Origin: Streptomyces fodineus
Lineage (GTDB): Bacteria > Actinomycetota > Actinomycetes > Streptomycetales > Streptomycetaceae
Direction: 5' to 3'
Length of the DNA stretch: 64,000 bases
Assembly (NCBI RefSeq): GCF_001735805.1
Contig: NZ_CP017248.1
Coordinates: 1,674,001-1,738,000 of the forward strand
This document shows, piece by piece, positions 48,000 to 59,161 of this stretch. The first letter of the stretch is position 1; the number at the start of each line of letters is the position of its first letter. Made by a program: the position numbers and the translations under genes. The notes under the pieces are model-generated. The model saw only the letters and a program-made list of their open reading frames with translations. It ran no database searches and was not told the origin of the DNA.

Positions 48000-50900
48000 C
48001 GGCCACCACCGGCAGGGCGGCCGCCGCAGAGGTGTCACCGACGAGTTCGGCGCGCAGGTACCCGGCGAGTCCGGCGGGGGTGGGGTGGTCGAACACCACC
48101 GTCGCGGGCAGCCGTACGCCGGTGACCCGGCCCAGCCGGTTGCGCAGTTCCACCGCGGTCAGCGAGTCGAAGCCGAAGTCCTTGAACGGCCGGTCCGGTG
48201 ACAGCCCGCCGGGGTCCGAGTGGCCGAGCACCACCGCCGCCTGGGTCAGCACCAGGTCCTGGAGCACCCGCAGCGGCTCCTGCTCGGCGAGCCTGCGGCG
48301 CAGCCCGTCGGCGCCGTCCGCCGCACCCTCGGCGGCGGGGCGGCGTACGACCGGCACGAGTGAGCGCAGCACCGGGGACAGCACGCCCTCGGCCGCCCGC
48401 TCGCGCAGCGCCACCGGGTCCAACCGGGCGGCCACCAGCACCGGTTCGTCCAGGGCGGTGGCCGCGTCGAACACGTCCAGCGCGGTGCCGGAGTCCAGCG
48501 GCAGCACCCCGGCGCGGGCCAGCCGGGCCCGGTCGGTGCCGGCCATCCGCTCGGTCATCCCGCTGTTCTCGGCCCACAGCCCCCAGGCGACCGCCGTCGC
48601 GGGCAGCCCGGCGGCGCGGCGCCGCGCGGCCAGCCCGTCCAGTGCGGCGTTGGCTGCCGCGTACGCGGCCTGCCCGGCGTTGCCCAGCGTCCCGGCCACC
48701 GAGGAGAACAGCACGAACCGGGTGAGGTCCAGGTCCCGGGTCAGCTCGTCCAGCCACCGTGCGCCGTCCACCTTCGCCCGGAACACCTCCGCCACGCGCT
48801 GCGGGGTGAGCGCGGCCAGTACACCGTCGTCGAGGATCCCGGCCGCGTGCACCACCGCGGTCACCGGGTGCTCGGCCAGCAGCGCGGCCACCGCCTCCCG
48901 CTCGGCCACGTCACAGCCCACCACCGCCACCTCGGCGCCCTGCTCGGCCAGTTCGGCGGCCAGCTCGGCCATACCGGGCGCGTCAGGGCCGCGCCGGGAG
49001 GCCAGCACCAGGCCGCGCACCCCGTGACGGCCCACCAGATGCCGCGCCACCAGGCGACCAAGGGTGCCGCTCGCGCCGGTGATCAGCACGGTGTCCTCGG
49101 CCGACCAAGGCGCGGCACCGGCCGGCTCGGTCACCCGGGCCAGCCTCGGCACGAGCAACTGCCCGGCGCGCAGCGCCAGTTGTGCTTCCCCGGTTCCGGC
49201 CAGCCGGGGCAGCAGCGCCTCGGACGCAGCGTGCCCGTCGGTGTCCGCCAGCACGAAGCGGTCCGGGTTCTCCGTCTGCGCGCTGCGCAGCAGCCCCCAC
49301 ACCGCCGCGGCGTCGGGGTCGACCGGCTCCCCGGGGGCGGCGGCCACGGCCCGGCGGGTGAGCAGTACGAGCCTGGAGTCGGCGAACCGTTCCTCCGCCA
49401 GCCAGCGCTGCGCCAGCGCCAGGGCGTCGGTCACCCCGGTCACCGCGACGCCCACCGCGGCGGGCACCTGATCGCCCAGCTCGTCGAGCCCGCCCGGGCC
49501 CGTCGGGAAGGCCCATGCGCCGTCCCGCGCCGGGGACGCCGGCGGGACCCAGCCGGTGCGGTACAGGTGATCCCGGCGGCCGGCGGCGAGTTGCCCGGCG
49601 GTCACCGGGCGGAAGGCCAGCGAGTCGATCACGAGGACGGGGTTGTCCTCGGCGTCGCTCAGGGTGATCGACACCGCTCCCCCGGCCGCGGGGCGCAACC
49701 GCACCCGCGCCGCGGCGGCACCGGCCCGGTACAGCCGGACCCCGGTGAACGCGAACGGCAGCGCGGTCGTGGCAGTGCCGTCGGCTGGGATTGCCGCGTG
49801 CAGCGCCGCGTCCAGCAGGGCCGGATGCAGCCCGAACGCCCCGGCTTCCCCTGCCGCCGGTTCGGGCAGGGCGACCTCGGCGAACAGGTGCTCGCCGTGC
49901 CGCCACAGCCGGCGCAGGCCCTGGAACACCGGCCCGTAGCCGTAGCCGAGGCGGGCCAGTGACTGGTAGTGGTCGGCGGGTTCGACCGGGGTGGCGCCCT
50001 CCGGCAGCCAGCGGCCGATCCGGGACGCGGGCACCTCGGCCCGGCCGAGCCTGCCCGTGGCGTGGTGGGTCCACTCCGTACGGCCGTCCGCCCGGGAGTA
50101 CACCTCACCGCCACCCGGCCGGGAGTACACGTCCACGGTGCGGCCGCCGTCCTCGTCCGGCGCGCCGAGCACCACCTGCACCCGCACGCCGCCGCGCTCG
50201 GGCAGCGGCAGCGGCGCGTGCACGGTGAGCTCCTCCAGCACCGCGCAGCCCGCCTCATCCCCGGCGCGGACGGCCAGCTCGACGAACGCGGCACCGGGCA
50301 GTACGACGGTGCCGGACACCGCGTGGTCGGCGAGCCAGGGCTGGCGCTGCCGGGACAGCTCACCGGTCAGCAGCAGCTCTCCGGTGGAGGCCACCGGCGC
50401 GGCGGCGCCCAGCAGCGGGTGCGCGGTGGCGTCCAGCCCGAGCCCGGCCGGATCCGCTCCGCCCGCCGGGGTGGCCAGCCAGTAGCGCTCCCGCTGGAAC
50501 GCGTAGGTGGGCAGCTCGGCCCGGTGGCCCGCGGCGCCGAACGCGGCGGTCCAGTCCACCCGGACCCCGCGCACATGGGCCTCGGCCAGCGACAGCAGGA
50601 ACCGGCCGGGGCCGCCCTGGTCGCGGCGGAGCGAACCCACCACCACGGCCGTGCTGCCCGCCGACTCGACGGTGTCCTGCACGGCCGCGGTGAGGATCGG
50701 GTGCGGGCCGGCCTCCACGAACACCCGGTGCCCGGCGTCGTCCAGCGCGCGGATCGTCTGCTCGAACCGGACGGTCTCACGCAGGTTCCGGTACCAGTAC
50801 TCGGCGTCCAGGACCGCGGTGTCCAGCCGCTCGCCGGTCACCGTGGAGTAGAACGGGATCTCGGCGGTGCGCGGCTGAACTCCGGCGAGCCGCTCCAGCA

Positions 50901-53900
50901 GTTCGGCGCGGATGCGTTCCACCTGAGGGGAGTGCGAGGCGTAGTCCACAGCGACCAGCCGGGCCCGTACGTCTTCGGCGGTCAGCTCGGCTTCCAGTTC
51001 CCGCAGCGGTCCGGGTTCGCCGGACAGCACCACCGCGGCGGGCCCGTTGACCGCGGCCACCGACACCCGTCCGGCCCAGGGCGCCAGCCGCGGTGCCAGC
51101 TCGTCGACCGGCAGTGCCACCGACATCATCCCGCCGGCGCCGGACAACGCGCTCAGCGCGGCGCTGCGCAGCGCGCTCACCTTCGCCGCGTCGCGCAGGG
51201 ACAGGGCTCCCGCCACACAGGCCGCCGCGATCTCACCCTGCGAATGCCCCACCACCGCATCCGGCTCGACCCCGAACGACCGCCACAGCGCCGCCAGCGA
51301 CACCATCACCGCGAACGACACCGGCTGCACCACATCCACCCGCTCCAACGACGGCTGACCGGCCTCACCCCGCAACACACCCAGCAACGACCAGCCCACG
51401 AACTCACCCAGCGCCGAGGCACATTCGGCCAATCGGGCGGCGAACACAGGCGAGGACTCCAGCAGTTCCAGCGCCATCCCCGCCCACTGCGCACCCTGAC
51501 CGGGGAACACGAACACCGTGCGGCCGTCCACGTCGGCCACCCCCCGCACCAGGCCGGGCGACTCCGCGTCGGCGGCCAGGGTGCGCAGGCCCCGTACCAG
51601 GTCCGCGCGGTCGGTGGCGGTGAGTACGGCGCGGTGCTCCAGCCCGGCGCGGGTGGTGGCGGCAGCGCGCGCGACGTCCTCCAGGGGTGCCCCCGGCTCA
51701 CTCTCCAGGTACGCGGCCAGCCGCTCCGCCTGTGCGCGCAACGCGGCCGCGGTCTGCCCGGACACCACCACGGGTACCGGACCGGACCGCAGCACCGGAT
51801 CCGGCCCGACCGCGGGCTGCGCCGCCTCGGGCGCCTGCTCGACGATCAGATGCGCGTTGGTGCCGCTGATCCCGAACGAGGACACACCGGCCCGGCGCGG
51901 CCGGTCGCGCTCGGGCCAGGGCCGCGCCTCGGTGAGCAGGCGCACGTCGCCGGCCGACCAGTCCACATAGGGCGAGGCCTCGTCCACGTGCAGCGTGCGC
52001 GGCAGCAGCCCGTGCCGCATCGCCTGCACCACCTTGATCACCCCGGCTACCCCGGCCGCCGCCTGGGTGTGGCCGATGTTGGACTTCAGGGATCCCAGCC
52101 ACAGCGGCTCGCCGGCGCGGCCCTGGCCGTAGGTGGCCAGCAGCGCCTGGGCCTCGATCGGGTCGCCCAGCGTGGTGCCGGTGCCGTGCGCCTCCACCAG
52201 GTCCACGTCCGCGCCGGACAGACCGGCGGCGGCCAGCGCGGAGCGGATCACCCGTTCCTGTGCGGGGCCGTTGGGCGCGGTGAGCCCGTTGGACGCGCCG
52301 TCCTGGTTCACCGCCGAGCCGCGCAGTACGGCCAGCACCGGGTGGCCGTTGGCCCGCGCGTCGGACAGCCGCTCCAGTACGAGCTGCCCGGCACCCTCCG
52401 CCCAACCGGTGCCGTCGGCCGCCGCCGCGAACGACTTGCACCGCCCGTCGGGTGCGAGCCCGCGCTGCCGGGAGAACTCCACGAAGATGCCCGGCGTGGA
52501 CATCACCGTCACCCCGCCGGCCAGCGCCAGCGAGCACTCTCCGGCGCGCAGCGCCTGCGCCGCCAGGTGCACCGCGACCAGCGACGAGGAGCACGCCGTG
52601 TCCACGGTGACCGCCGGGCCCCGCAGTCCCAGGCTGTAGGCGATCCGGCCGGAGGCGACGCTGGCCGTCGTGCCGGTCAGCACATAGCCGTCCAGGCCGG
52701 CGGCGCCCTCGTGCATCCGCGGGCCGTAGTCCTGGGCCATCACCCCGGCGAACACCCCGGTCGTGCTGTCCCGCAGGGACAGCGGGTCGATCCCGGCCCG
52801 CTCCAGCGCCTCCCAGGACGTCTCCAGCAGCAGCCGCTGCTGCGGATCCATGGCCAGCGCCTCGCGCGGCGAGATACCGAACAGCCCGGCGTCGAACTCG
52901 GCCGCCCCGTAGAGGAATCCGCCGGTACGCGCGTAGCTGCGGCCCGGCCGGTCCGGGTCGGCGTCGAACAGCCCGTCCAGGTCCCAGCCGCGGTCGGTGG
53001 GGAAGTCGCCGATCGCGTCGCCGCCGGAGGCCACCAGGTCCCACAGGTCCTCGGGCGAGCCGACCCCGCCGGGGAACCGGCAGGCCACCCCGACGATCGC
53101 GATCGGCTCGGCGGCGGGCACAGCGACGGCGGGCGCCGTGTGCACCGGTGTCCCGGTGGCCAGCTCGGCGATCAGGTGCTCCGCGATCCGTTGTGGGGTC
53201 GGATGGTCCAGTACGACCGTGGCCGGCAGCCGTAACCCCGTCACCTCGGCCAGCCGCTGTCCCAGCTCCACCGTCATCAGCGAACCGAAGCCCAGATCCC
53301 TGAACGGGCGGCGTACGTCCAGCTCTTCGGCGGAGTCCAGCTCCAGCGCCGCGGCCACCTCGGCGCGCACCAGCGCCCGCACCGCCTGCTCCCGCTCGGC
53401 CGCGGGCAACCCGGCGAGCCGCGAGACCGGCGCCGTCGGCACCTCGGCCGCCGGCCCCTCCGGTACGGCAGGAGATGCGCCGCCGGTGGCCGTGACCCCG
53501 GCGATCCAGTGCCGCCGCCGCTGGAAGGGGTAGGTGGGCAACGGGATCCGCCGTGCCCCGGAGCCGGCGTAGAACCGCGCCCAGTCCACCGGCACTCCGC
53601 GCGCGTGCACCCGGGCCACCGCGGTCAGCAGCGACCGCAGGTCCGGGCGCTCCCCGCCGGCCATCGCGGAGACGAACGCCACGTCCTGCGGGGCGCTGCC
53701 CGGGCCCATCGCGCTCAGTGTCCCGTCCGGACCCAGTTCCAGGAACGTGCGCGCGCCCTGCGCACAGGCCGTGGCGATCGCGTCGGCGAACCGCACCGTG
53801 TCGCGGGTGTGCCGCGCCCAGAACTCCGGCCAGTCGAGGCCTGTCACGTCCAGCTCGGTGCCGGTCAGCGAGGAGATGACCGGCAGGGCCGGCCGCTGCC

Positions 53901-56124
53901 AGTCGATGCGGGCCGCGGCGGCGCGCATCGCGTCCAGGATGCCGTCCACGTGGGCCGAGTGGCTGGCCATCGGGACCTGGATCCGCCGGGTGCGCCGGCC
54001 CCTGGCGGACCAGCGGCCCGCGATCGCCAGCGTGGCTTCCTCGTCCCCGGAAATCACCGTGGCGGTCGGGGAGTTGAGCGCGGCGATCGACACCAGCCCG
54101 CCGGTTTCCCCGACGTCCGGCAGCAGCTCCGCCTCGGACGCCTCCACCAGCACCATCGCCCCACCGGGCGGGATGTCCTGCATCAGCCGGCCGCGGGTGG
54201 CCACCAGCGCGCAGGCGTCGGGCAGCGGCATCGCCCCGGCGACGTGCAGGGCGGCCAGCTCGCCGAAGGAGTGGCCGAGGACCGCGTCCGGGGCGATCCC
54301 CCAGCTCTCCACCAGCCGGAACAGCCCCACTTGGACGGCGAACAACGCGGGCTGTGTGTACGTCGGTTCGTCCAGCAGTGCCGCGTCGGCCGAACCGTCC
54401 TCGGCGAACATCACCTCCAGCAGCGGCCGCGGCAGGTGCGGGCGCATCCGCTCGCCGATCTCGTCCACCGCCGCGGCGAACACCGGGTGGCGCCGGTAGA
54501 TCTCGCGGCCCATCCCCGGCCGCTGGTTGCCCTGGCCGGCGAACAGGAACACCGTCCGCCCCTCGACGGCCGTACCGCGCACCACCCGTGCGTGCGCCGT
54601 GTCCTGGGCCAGCGCCTCCAGCAGGCCGGGTACCTCCTCGGCCGACTCGGCGACCAGCACCGCCCGCCGCGGGAGCCGGCTGCGCGTGGTGGCCAGCGAG
54701 TAGGCCAGGTCCACCGGGGATGCCGCCGCCGATTCGCCGACCAGACCCGCCAGTTCGGTCAGCGCCGCCGGGGTCCGCGCGGACAACGGCAGCAGCACCG
54801 GGCCGTCGTACCGGCCGGCGTCCCGGTCCGGCGCCGGACCGGGGGCGGGCGGCTCCGCCAGCACCACGTGGCAGTTGGCCCCGCCCATGCCGAACGAGCT
54901 CACCCCGGCCAGCAGCGGGCCCTTTGCCGCGGGCCACGGCCCGGTCTCGGTGACCACGCGCAGCCCCAGCTCCGCAAGCGGGATCCGTGGATTCGGGGTG
55001 CGGAAGTTCAGGCTGGGCACCAGTTCCCGGCGCGACAGGCACAGGACCGTCTTGAGCAGCCCGGCGATCCCGGCCGCGCCCTCCAGGTGCCCGATGTTCG
55101 TCTTCACCGAGCCGACCAGCAGCGGCCGCTCGCGCCGGGCCACCGCGCCCAGCGCCGCGGCCTCGACCGGGTCGCCGAGCGGCGTTCCGGTGCCGTGCAG
55201 TTCCACGTAGCTCAGCTCGGCCGGGGACACCCCGGCCGCCGCGCAGGCCAGCCGCAGCACCTCCGTCTGCGCCTCCTGGCGCGGGGCGGTCAGCGCATCG
55301 CCGCCGCCGTCGTTGTTGGTGGCACTGCCCCGGATCACCGCGTGGACGGTGTCCCCGTCGGCCAGCGCCGCCGACAGCGGCTTGAGCACCAGCACCGCGC
55401 CGCCCTCGCCGCGCACGAACCCGGCCGCCCGCTCGTCGAAGGTGTAGCAGCGCCCGTCCGGCGAGATCGCGCCCAGCGCCCGGGTGATGTCGTAGCCGTC
55501 CTGGGCGATGTTCAGCTGGACGCCACCGGCCAGCGCCACCGTGCACTCCCCTGCCGCGAGCGCCCGGCAGGCCAGGTGCACCGCGACCAGCGCGGAGGAC
55601 TGCGCGCTGTCCACCACCAGGCTCGGCCCGCGCAGCCCCAGCGCGTACGACACCCGGTTGGCGATCAGCGCCCGGTTGCGTCCGGTGGCCGAGTGCGGGC
55701 TCAGCCGCGTGCCGCGCAGGGTGGCGTAGTCGTCGGAGGTGGCGCCGACGTACACCCCGGTGGCGTGTGCACCGTCTCCCGGGACGATCCCGGCGTCCTC
55801 GAAGGCCTCCCAGGCCAGCTCCAGCACCAGCCGCTGCTGCGGGTCCAGTACGGCCGCCTCGCCCGGGGAGATGCCGAAGAACCCCGCGTCGAACGAGTCG
55901 ACCTGGTCCAGGAAACCCGCCCGCACCGGCTCACCGGAGGGCAGCACGGGCACGGCCGGGCCGTCGGGGTGACAGCGCCGCGGACCGGGTTCGCCCAGCG
56001 CGTCCCGCCCGTCGCGCAGCAGCCGCCAGAACTCGGCGGGGTTCGCCGCCCCCGGCAGCCGGCACGCCAGGCCGACGACCGCGACCGGTTCCCGACCGGC
56101 AGCAGGCCCCACTCGGTCACCCAC
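43357..56124 (-). CDS. Type I PKS: KSQ loading module plus modules M1-M2
   Basis: First PKS of the line, 4255 aa: KSQ-AT-ACP, KS-AT-DH-KR-ACP and KS-AT-KR-ACP. There is no N-terminal docking coil before [15 protein letters not shown], as expected for a chain-initiating protein. The C-terminal tail ending [13 protein letters not shown] is a class 1 docking end for the M3 protein. I chose the GTG at 56124 because GGAGGGGGA lies 7 nt upstream. An in-frame GTG at 56142 lacks a usable site. The 329 bp before it hold the terminator of the upstream P450 and probably the promoter of the whole seven-gene unit that ends at 6826. Starter formation by decarboxylation is indicated by Gln175 in the KSQ. 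Confidence 0.96.
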   Translation of the reverse strand: MGDRVGPAAGREPVAVVGLACRLPGAANPAEFWRLLRDGRDALGEPGPRRCHPDGPAVPVLPSGEPVRAGFLDQVDSFDAGFFGISPGEAAVLDPQQRLVLELAWEAFEDAGIVPGDGAHATGVYVGATSDDYATLRGTRLSPHSATGRNRALIANRVSYALGLRGPSLVVDSAQSSALVAVHLACRALAAGECTVALAGGVQLNIAQDGYDITRALGAISPDGRCYTFDERAAGFVRGEGGAVLVLKPLSAALADGDTVHAVIRGSATNNDGGGDALTAPRQEAQTEVLRLACAAAGVSPAELSYVELHGTGTPLGDPVEAAALGAVARRERPLLVGSVKTNIGHLEGAAGIAGLLKTVLCLSRRELVPSLNFRTPNPRIPLAELGLRVVTETGPWPAAKGPLLAGVSSFGMGGANCHVVLAEPPAPGPAPDRDAGRYDGPVLLPLSARTPAALTELAGLVGESAAASPVDLAYSLATTRSRLPRRAVLVAESAEEVPGLLEALAQDTAHARVVRGTAVEGRTVFLFAGQGNQRPGMGREIYRRHPVFAAAVDEIGERMRPHLPRPLLEVMFAEDGSADAALLDEPTYTQPALFAVQVGLFRLVESWGIAPDAVLGHSFGELAALHVAGAMPLPDACALVATRGRLMQDIPPGGAMVLVEASEAELLPDVGETGGLVSIAALNSPTATVISGDEEATLAIAGRWSARGRRTRRIQVPMASHSAHVDGILDAMRAAAARIDWQRPALPVISSLTGTELDVTGLDWPEFWARHTRDTVRFADAIATACAQGARTFLELGPDGTLSAMGPGSAPQDVAFVSAMAGGERPDLRSLLTAVARVHARGVPVDWARFYAGSGARRIPLPTYPFQRRRHWIAGVTATGGASPAVPEGPAAEVPTAPVSRLAGLPAAEREQAVRALVRAEVAAALELDSAEELDVRRPFRDLGFGSLMTVELGQRLAEVTGLRLPATVVLDHPTPQRIAEHLIAELATGTPVHTAPAVAVPAAEPIAIVGVACRFPGGVGSPEDLWDLVASGGDAIGDFPTDRGWDLDGLFDADPDRPGRSYARTGGFLYGAAEFDAGLFGISPREALAMDPQQRLLLETSWEALERAGIDPLSLRDSTTGVFAGVMAQDYGPRMHEGAAGLDGYVLTGTTASVASGRIAYSLGLRGPAVTVDTACSSSLVAVHLAAQALRAGECSLALAGGVTVMSTPGIFVEFSRQRGLAPDGRCKSFAAAADGTGWAEGAGQLVLERLSDARANGHPVLAVLRGSAVNQDGASNGLTAPNGPAQERVIRSALAAAGLSGADVDLVEAHGTGTTLGDPIEAQALLATYGQGRAGEPLWLGSLKSNIGHTQAAAGVAGVIKVVQAMRHGLLPRTLHVDEASPYVDWSAGDVRLLTEARPWPERDRPRRAGVSSFGISGTNAHLIVEQAPEAAQPAVGPDPVLRSGPVPVVVSGQTAAALRAQAERLAAYLESEPGAPLEDVARAAATTRAGLEHRAVLTATDRADLVRGLRTLAADAESPGLVRGVADVDGRTVFVFPGQGAQWAGMALELLESSPVFAARLAECASALGEFVGWSLLGVLRGEAGQPSLERVDVVQPVSFAVMVSLAALWRSFGVEPDAVVGHSQGEIAAACVAGALSLRDAAKVSALRSAALSALSGAGGMMSVALPVDELAPRLAPWAGRVSVAAVNGPAAVVLSGEPGPLRELEAELTAEDVRARLVAVDYASHSPQVERIRAELLERLAGVQPRTAEIPFYSTVTGERLDTAVLDAEYWYRNLRETVRFEQTIRALDDAGHRVFVEAGPHPILTAAVQDTVESAGSTAVVVGSLRRDQGGPGRFLLSLAEAHVRGVRVDWTAAFGAAGHRAELPTYAFQRERYWLATPAGGADPAGLGLDATAHPLLGAAAPVASTGELLLTGELSRQRQPWLADHAVSGTVVLPGAAFVELAVRAGDEAGCAVLEELTVHAPLPLPERGGVRVQVVLGAPDEDGGRTVDVYSRPGGGEVYSRADGRTEWTHHATGRLGRAEVPASRIGRWLPEGATPVEPADHYQSLARLGYGYGPVFQGLRRLWRHGEHLFAEVALPEPAAGEAGAFGLHPALLDAALHAAIPADGTATTALPFAFTGVRLYRAGAAAARVRLRPAAGGAVSITLSDAEDNPVLVIDSLAFRPVTAGQLAAGRRDHLYRTGWVPPASPARDGAWAFPTGPGGLDELGDQVPAAVGVAVTGVTDALALAQRWLAEERFADSRLVLLTRRAVAAAPGEPVDPDAAAVWGLLRSAQTENPDRFVLADTDGHAASEALLPRLAGTGEAQLALRAGQLLVPRLARVTEPAGAAPWSAEDTVLITGASGTLGRLVARHLVGRHGVRGLVLASRRGPDAPGMAELAAELAEQGAEVAVVGCDVAEREAVAALLAEHPVTAVVHAAGILDDGVLAALTPQRVAEVFRAKVDGARWLDELTRDLDLTRFVLFSSVAGTLGNAGQAAYAAANAALDGLAARRRAAGLPATAVAWGLWAENSGMTERMAGTDRARLARAGVLPLDSGTALDVFDAATALDEPVLVAARLDPVALRERAAEGVLSPVLRSLVPVVRRPAAEGAADGADGLRRRLAEQEPLRVLQDLVLTQAAVVLGHSDPGGLSPDRPFKDFGFDSLTAVELRNRLGRVTGVRLPATVVFDHPTPAGLAGYLRAELVGDTSAAAALPVVAAAADEPIAIIGMACRFPGGIVSPEDLWDLVASGGDAIGTFPTDRGWDVTGLYDPDPDHPGTSYTRHGGFLYDAGRFDAGLFGISPREALAMDPQQRLLLEIAWETLERAGIDPFSVRGSQTGVFTGVMYHDYGTTLRELPEGVEGHLLTGTAASVASGRVAYTLGLQGPAVTVDTACSSSLVALHLAAQALRAGECSLALAGGVTVMAEPTTFTAFSRQRGLAADGRCKSFAGAADGTGWSEGVGLLLLEPLSAARRRGHRVLAVVRGSAVNQDGASNGLTAPNGPAQERVIRAALAAAGLSAQDVDAVEGHGTGTPLGDPIEAQALLATYGQGRDGDPLWLGSVKSGIGHAQAAAGVAGVIKMVQALRHGVLPRTLHVDEPSPHVDWASGGVRLLTGEQPWPDTGRPRRAGVSSFGISGTNAHVIIEQGEDERVDVSGSGRPEAGQAPQSGAARPDTEPRLLPVALSGQTEDALRAQAARLRAHLAGHPGDRLLDIAWSSVAGRAALEHRAVVLAAGPEQLGERLAALAEGRDTPGVLRGTAADTARRVAFVFPGQGAQWAGMALQLLDSAPVFAARLAECAAAIETYVDWSVLDVLRGVPGAPSLERVDVVQPVTFAVTVSLAALWRAHGVEPEAVIGHSQGEIAAACVAGALSLDDAAAVVCLRSRALTGLSGKGGMMSVALPAEEVRALFADDRLDVAAINSPASTVVSGDPSALEELRADCEARGVRARRIAVDYASHSTQVTAVKDSLAGLLAGISPETTRIELYSTVTGQRLDTRELTGDYWYTNLRRTVRFADAVRAALDTGIGTFIEISPHPVVAPGVQETVDAAGARAVVLSTLRRDDGGWPRFAHSLAEAHVRGAGVRLAEVFAGTGARQVDLPTYAFQHRWYWLAEQAGSRSDTWRYRVEWRAAGAPEHTEPDGEWLALVPASGADPDWLKTLVGGLPVRALTVDTEHADRAALTDELRRALAEHTPRGVLSLLAADRRPHPEHPVVPAGVAATLALVQALGDLAATVPLWLVTSGAVRAGDTDPLREPSAAQVWGLGRVAMLEHPAFWGGLVDLPAEPDEAALEQLRAALAGGWGEEDQLAVRGSGTLLRRLVHAPPAGGPAGRWQARDTALVTGGTGALGPEVARWLAGQGVRHVVLVSRSGAGAETVAGLAAELDVLGVRLTARACDIADRAAVAALLAGLREQGETVRTVVHAAALMRLAPLTGTDLAEYADVLTAKVQGARHLLELLDPAELDALVFYSSIAGVWGSGDHGAYAAANAELDALAEQARATGLPVTSVAWGVWDGARFPDGVDAGQLRRQGLPLIAPGPALDALRTILERAETGLSVADVDWARFMPLFTSARSRPLFAEIPEAQRALRQAFEPEAQPSGSAWSQRLAGLSDTERRGTLLRLVREQAAVVLGHSGAIAIGPDRPFRDLGYDSLTGVELRNRLREATGLPLPATLVFDQPTPAAVAEYLRTRLAPPEPPLLTELDRLSKRLSEADVEGERTDIELRLRAMLSLIGGHVDDDDFDPTSNEEMYDLIERELGGN
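48000..53115 (-). other. PKS module M1: KS-AT(methylmalonyl)-DH-KR-ACP
   Basis: KS Cys1178. AT GHSQG Ser about 1629 with YASH about 1729, methylmalonyl type. [13 protein letters not shown] about 1934 and [10 protein letters not shown] about 2105. KR GASGTLG about 2352 with LDD (B-type) and Tyr2488. ACP Ser about 2652. Predicts an alpha-methyl alkene (C16=C17). Confidence 0.92.
51189..51526 (-). repeat. 338-bp AT repeat, copy in M1
   Basis: Partner of 19251-19588 in M7, 30 kb away, with about ten differences in 338 bp by eye. Confidence 0.9.
53116..56124 (-). other. Loading module: KSQ-AT-ACP
   Basis: The KS active-site Cys is Gln175 in DSAQSSALV (codon CAG at 55602-55600), the KSQ signature of a decarboxylase that makes acetyl- or propionyl-ACP from malonyl- or methylmalonyl-ACP. 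AT Ser about 618 in [10 protein letters not shown]. The specificity box is MASH (719-722), neither HAFH nor YASH. ACP reads GFGSL instead of GFDSL, with Ser about 950 retained. Whether the starter is acetate or propionate is therefore open. Confidence 0.92.
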
Positions 56125-56196
56125 GCGTGATTCCCCCTCCACTCCACGTCACGTCGCCTCACGGGCGAGGACACGCCGGTCTGCCCGGCGGGCACT

Positions 56197-56242
56197 CCGG
56201 ACGGACAACTGCCGTGATCCTGTCGGGCAGTCGGATGTCCGG
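56197..56242 (-). promoter_or_regulatory. Two-tier dyad symmetry upstream of the PKS operon
   Basis: Outer arms CCGGAC (56197-56202) and GTCCGG (56237-56242) enclose inner arms ACTGCC (56208-56213) and GGCAGT (56226-56231). The spacers on the two sides are both 5 nt and the centre is 12 nt. The symmetry suits an operator bound by a dimeric or tetrameric regulator about 75-120 nt before the PKS start. No regulator gene is in the window. Confidence 0.35.
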
Positions 56243-56402
56243 TCGTAGGCATCCGGCGCGTTCAGACGGCAGGCATGCCGCCGCGCCGGACCGCGGCGGC
56301 ACCAGGCCGGCCGCACTCGGGATCGCTCGCGGACCGGCCTCGGACACCGGCCCGCCGCGGGCAGGTGGTCACCACGCCGTGACCGCCCTTCCCCGGACCA
56401 CT

Positions 56403-56431
56403 GCGGCAGGTGTGGTCAAGGCACCTGCCGC
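56403..56431 (-). terminator. Hairpin terminator after the upstream P450
   Basis: A perfect 10-bp inverted repeat (56403-56412 and 56422-56431; arm GCGGCAGGTG) with a 9-nt loop lies 22 nt after the P450 stop codon. It should separate this P450 from the PKS operon. Confidence 0.75.
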
Positions 56432-56453
56432 GAGCAGCGGGACACCGGTCCGC

Positions 56454-57758
56454 TCAGGCCCGGACGAACTCCACCGGCACTCTCAGCGCCACCGTGTGCT
56501 TGCTGTTGTTGGCCCAGGGCACCGGACCGGTCAGCCGCACCTCGGCGACCCGGTCGAGCAGCACGCCGAACAGCGTGCGCAGTTCGATGCGGGCCAGGTC
56601 CACCGCGAGGCAGCTGTGCGGCCCGTGGCCGAAGGCCAGGTGCGGGTTGGGGTCGCGGCGCACGTCGAAGGACATGGCGTCGGCGAACACACTCTCGTCC
56701 CGGTTGGCGGAGGACCACCACAGCGTCACCTTGTCGCCGCGGCGGAACCGCACATCGCGGAAGGTGAAGTCCTCTGTCGCCGTGCGCCGGTTGTACGGCG
56801 TCGGCGTGGACCAGCGCATCATCTCCTCGATCGCGCTGCCCAGCAGGGAGCGGTCCGCGCGCAGTGCCTGCCACTGGTCCGGCCGCTCGGCCAGGGCGAG
56901 CAGGCCCACCGCGATGACGTTACGGGTGGGCTCGCTGCCGGCCAGGGTCAGCAGGTTGACGAACACCTCGCGCTCGTACTCGCGCAGCGGCGGCTCGCCG
57001 TGGCCGTCCGGCAGGTCACCGGCGGCGATCAGGGACAGGAAGTCCTGGGCCGGTTGGGCGCGCTTGTCGGCGATCAGTTTGACGCCGTACTGGTACATGG
57101 CGAGCAGCGCGGCCTGGCTGCGTGAGGAGGACTCGCCGGAGTCGCGGTCCTCGTAGCCCATGACGACCTCGGTCCAGTCGACGAACTGCGGCCAGTCCGC
57201 GCGCGGTATTCCCATCAGCGCGGCCATGACCTCGACGGAGAACCGGCCGGCGACATCGTTCTGGAAGTCGCACGAGCCCTGCTCCACGACCTCGGAGATG
57301 ATCGCCTCGGCGCGTTCGGTGATGGCCGGGGTCAGTGCGTCCAGCACCGGGCCGGTGACCGAGGGGGTGACCAGATCGCGCAGCAGCCGGTGCCGCGGGT
57401 CGTCCATCATGTTCAGCATCGCGCCGGAGTAGGTGCCGGCGGGCAGGTCGTCGAGGTGGGTGCCGCCGCCCTCGCGGTCGCCGCCGCCCTGGGAGGACAG
57501 CAGCGGATGGGCCGCGGCCTCGACCACGTCGGCGTAGCGGGAGAGCACCCAGAAGTTCTCACCGTCGCGGGTGCGGCCGGGCGGGTGCAGCAGGATGGGT
57601 GCTTCCCGGCGGAGCCGGGCGAAGACCTCGTGCGGGAATCCGTCGCCGAAACGGTCCTGATCGCTCAGATCGAACCCGCCGAGAACGGCGGGTAACTCGC
57701 TTTGGCGAACCTCGGTGGCACTTCGTGATAACGGGAGGGCGGGTTGTTCCAAGGACAT
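56454..57758 (-). CDS. Cytochrome P450 (divergent active-site motifs)
   Basis: Cytochrome P450, 434 aa. The K-helix has EEMMR and the haem loop LAFGHGPHSCLAVDLAR carries Cys383, with Ala where most P450s have the Gly two residues after Cys. The I-helix reads AGSEPTRN, so the Glu and Thr are kept but Pro replaces the first Thr of ETT. The HMLNMMDDPRH-like segment (MLNMMDDPRHRLLRDLV) is the usual B-C region. I chose the ATG at 57758, 5 nt after GGAGA. An ATG at 57770 is in frame but overlaps that site. It has its own apparent promoter and terminator between the acyl-CoA dehydrogenase and the loading PKS, so it may serve either assembly line. Likely role: oxidation of a polyketide. Confidence 0.92.
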   Translation of the reverse strand: MSLEQPALPLSRSATEVRQSELPAVLGGFDLSDQDRFGDGFPHEVFARLRREAPILLHPPGRTRDGENFWVLSRYADVVEAAAHPLLSSQGGGDREGGGTHLDDLPAGTYSGAMLNMMDDPRHRLLRDLVTPSVTGPVLDALTPAITERAEAIISEVVEQGSCDFQNDVAGRFSVEVMAALMGIPRADWPQFVDWTEVVMGYEDRDSGESSSRSQAALLAMYQYGVKLIADKRAQPAQDFLSLIAAGDLPDGHGEPPLREYEREVFVNLLTLAGSEPTRNVIAVGLLALAERPDQWQALRADRSLLGSAIEEMMRWSTPTPYNRRTATEDFTFRDVRFRRGDKVTLWWSSANRDESVFADAMSFDVRRDPNPHLAFGHGPHSCLAVDLARIELRTLFGVLLDRVAEVRLTGPVPWANNSKHTVALRVPVEFVRA

Positions 57759-57807
57759 GAAACTCTCCATTTGCACTGACGTATCGAGGGACGCCAAAAA
57801 CATCAGC

Positions 57808-57837
57808 AGTGTCACCCGATCGTGGAAATCGCGTCAA
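57808..57837 (-). promoter_or_regulatory. Likely promoter of the P450 at 56454-57758
   Basis: Minus strand: TTGACG (57837-57832), 18-nt spacer, GACACT (57813-57808), about 50 nt before the start codon. The 201-bp spacer between the acyl-CoA dehydrogenase and this P450 is the most A/T-rich stretch in the upper part of the window. The -10 box is a partial match. Confidence 0.4.
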
Positions 57838-57959
57838 GCGGCTGCCGACCCCAACCAGTGTGATGTATCTGAGGTTTCAGCTGTGAGTCCGTTGTTGTTT
57901 CCGTGCCGCATCGAAGTCTCCGGGCTCCCGGAATCACATAATCCGCAAAGGAACGGCTT

Positions 57960-59117
57960 CTAGGAGCGGCGGGGCACGGGGATGACGTAGCGGCTGAAGA
58001 GGAGTTCGCGCAGGACGTCGTCACCCCCTTCCACGAGGGAGACGTAGCGGATGTCGCGCATCAGCTTGCCGATGGGCAGTTCGTGGGTGTAGCCGAGTCC
58101 GCCGAACATCTCGGAGCCCGCGCTCGCCACCTCCCAGCCGGCCTGGCCGCAGAACATCTTCGCGGTCAGGGCGGACTTCAGGGTGCCCTGGCGGTGGAAG
58201 AGGGCGGCGGCACCGGGGTCCGCCATGATCGCGTCGTAGTCGCGGGCGGCCCGCAGACAGTGGCTCTTCATGACGTCGATCTGCATCTCCATCTGCCCGA
58301 GCCGCTGCGCGAACACGGGGCTGTCCAGGAGGGCGCCCTCGCGGAACGGCTTGCCCTTGGCGTAGGTCATGCAGTGGTCGCGGATGCGGCGGGCGACCCC
58401 GATCGCGGTGGCGGCGATCAGGATGCGGCTGGCGTTGAGACCGATCTCCAGCAGCCTGAGGCCCGCCCCGTCCAGGCGGTTCGCGGCGGGGACACGGCAG
58501 CCCTTCAGGCTGACCTGGTAGGTGTGCGAGGCGCGCAGACCGATGACGTCCCAGCGTTGGACGACCTCGACGCCGGGGGTGTCGCGCGGGACCAGCACGG
58601 CGTGGTACGCCTCGGGATCCTCGGCCGAGCGGGCGATGACGACGAGGAAGTCGGCGAAGTCGGTGTTGGTCGAGAAGAACTTCTCGCCGGTGACGACGAG
58701 TTCGTCCCCGTCCGCCGCGACCACGGTGTCGATCTTGGCGAGTTCGCTGCCCGCGGCCCGTTCGCTGCCCAGGGTCGCACAGAACGAGCCCCGGGCGGCC
58801 ATCGGCGCGAGATGACGGGCCTTCAGCTCCTCGGAGCCGTACAGCTGCACGATGCTGGTGCCCAGCACCGAGATGAAGAGCGTGAAGGCCACCCCGGCGT
58901 CGCCGTAGGAGATCTCGTTGACGATCTCGACGCTGTCCTCGAGGCCGAGCCCGCGCCCGCCGAGCTCCCGCGGCAGCCACCAGTTGGCCAGTCCGGTCTC
59001 CCGGAACCTCTCGTAGACGTCCGACGGCTTGTCGTCGAGCGCGTCCAGCTCCGTGTGACGGCCGTCGAGGCACTCCTTGACGAAGGTGCGAACGGCCTTC
59101 AGGTCTTCCGGTTTCAT
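57960..59117 (-). CDS. Acyl-CoA dehydrogenase family flavoprotein
   Basis: FAD enzyme of the acyl-CoA dehydrogenase fold, 385 aa, the usual length. Visible features: [20 protein letters not shown] in the N-terminal helical part, the substrate/FAD segment [30 protein letters not shown], and the C-terminal [19 protein letters not shown] followed by LVEGG, where Glu (about residue 361) is in the position of the catalytic base. The ATG at 59117 has GGAG just upstream. It starts 44 nt after the partial PKS, with no terminator between, so they are probably one transcript. Enzymes of this family in polyketide clusters desaturate CoA- or ACP-bound acyl groups, or prepare unusual extender or starter units. 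Which applies here cannot be told from sequence. Confidence 0.9.
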   Translation of the reverse strand: MKPEDLKAVRTFVKECLDGRHTELDALDDKPSDVYERFRETGLANWWLPRELGGRGLGLEDSVEIVNEISYGDAGVAFTLFISVLGTSIVQLYGSEELKARHLAPMAARGSFCATLGSERAAGSELAKIDTVVAADGDELVVTGEKFFSTNTDFADFLVVIARSAEDPEAYHAVLVPRDTPGVEVVQRWDVIGLRASHTYQVSLKGCRVPAANRLDGAGLRLLEIGLNASRILIAATAIGVARRIRDHCMTYAKGKPFREGALLDSPVFAQRLGQMEMQIDVMKSHCLRAARDYDAIMADPGAAALFHRQGTLKSALTAKMFCGQAGWEVASAGSEMFGGLGYTHELPIGKLMRDIRYVSLVEGGDDVLRELLFSRYVIPVPRRS

Positions 59118-59161
59118 CTCTCCACCACTTCCAGGTCCGGCACAGGGGGGCACGGACGTTG

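Larger units (their letters stand above)
56125..56453 (-). other. Intergenic region upstream of the loading PKS
   Basis: 329 bp between the P450 stop and the loading PKS start. It holds a clear terminator hairpin at 56403-56431 and a two-tier dyad at 56197-56242, and ends in the GGAGGGGGA ribosome site (56140-56132). No good -35/-10 pair was found, although transcription of the PKS operon most likely begins here. Confidence 0.7.
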
